From Nitrospirota bacterium (lineage in GTDB: Bacteria > Nitrospirota > Thermodesulfovibrionia > Thermodesulfovibrionales > Dissulfurispiraceae): 12,112 bases of DNA. Every line of letters begins with the position of its first letter. Within the stretch, counting starts at the first letter, position 1. The DNA lies in contig JACREW010000039.1 of assembly GCA_016212685.1 (NCBI GenBank), positions 1 through 12,112 on the forward strand, in the 5' to 3' direction. This document shows positions 12,110 to 12,112 of the stretch, piece after piece. The notes below the pieces were generated by a model. It was not told the origin of the DNA. It worked only from the letters and a program-made list of their open reading frames with translations, and ran no database searches. The position numbers and the translations under genes were made by a program.

Positions 12110-12112
12110 GAG

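Noticed and set aside
12011..12112. A 34-codon frame open to the right edge (starting MRFMRKHSENSS)
   Set aside because: Weak ribosome binding site (GGAA only), unrecognisable peptide, and it runs through a good terminator hairpin with a T-rich tail; more likely non-coding.

Overview
This window is a cobalamin (vitamin B12) biosynthesis and cobalt-uptake locus, with all recognisable genes on the + strand. The enzymes are of the anaerobic, cobalt-early type (CbiX, CbiC, CbiA, CbiP/CobQ, CbiB), together with the lower-ligand and nucleotide-loop enzymes (CobU, CobT, CobS, CobC) and CobD, which supplies aminopropanol phosphate. The outer-membrane barrel protein with a signal peptide points to a Gram-negative cell. 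The anaerobic pathway, the CbiX-CbiC fusion, the CbiM subtype and the many short repeats tolerated inside genes suggest an anaerobe of the Nitrospirota or deltaproteobacterial kind. That assignment is an inference; there is no rRNA or marker gene here.

Layout. Positions 1-314 hold a short open reading frame running in from the left edge (possibly the tail of a transposase) and then sequence in which I see no gene. A sigma70-like promoter (315-345) leads into a cobalamin riboswitch (about 351-505) whose expression platform ends in a clear intrinsic terminator (568-604). A tightly packed operon follows: cobU, cobT, cobS, cobC, cobQ/cbiP, cbiB (frameshifted in this sequence), cobD, cbiA, and a cbiX-cbiC fusion ending at 10082. 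Five of its eight gene junctions overlap, so translation is probably coupled. A second cobalamin riboswitch (about 10136-10335) sits in front of a 271-residue outer-membrane barrel protein and cbiM, the substrate-binding membrane subunit of a cobalt ECF transporter. A probable terminator at 12069-12109 closes that unit.

How the genes work together. The second unit would bring cobalt across the outer membrane (barrel protein, inferred) and the inner membrane (CbiM, which would need CbiQ/CbiO encoded elsewhere). CbiX inserts cobalt into sirohydrochlorin, CbiC makes cobyrinate, CbiA and CobQ amidate it, CobD and CbiB make and attach the aminopropanol arm, CobU activates cobinamide, CobT and CobC prepare alpha-ribazole, and CobS joins the halves. 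The ring-contraction and methylation enzymes (CbiL, F, G, D, J, E/T) and the adenosyltransferase are not in the window. Both transcription units would be switched off by adenosylcobalamin, apparently by different mechanisms: termination for the first, probably translation initiation for the second.

The most unusual aspect is not a gene but the repeat load. At least four GC-rich palindromic elements, a pair of bracketed GGGACTGTCCC elements (one with a palindromic element nested inside it), and about eight short tandem arrays of 7- or 8-base units lie inside or at the edges of these genes. Nearly all are read through in frame as extra peptide segments in otherwise intact enzymes. One supplies the stop codon of cbiA, one supplies the ribosome binding site of cobS, and one forms the start of the CbiM signal peptide. 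This looks like a genome that repeatedly accepts repeat insertions in protein linkers, comparable in outcome to the Rickettsia palindromic elements and the heptameric repeats of cyanobacteria.
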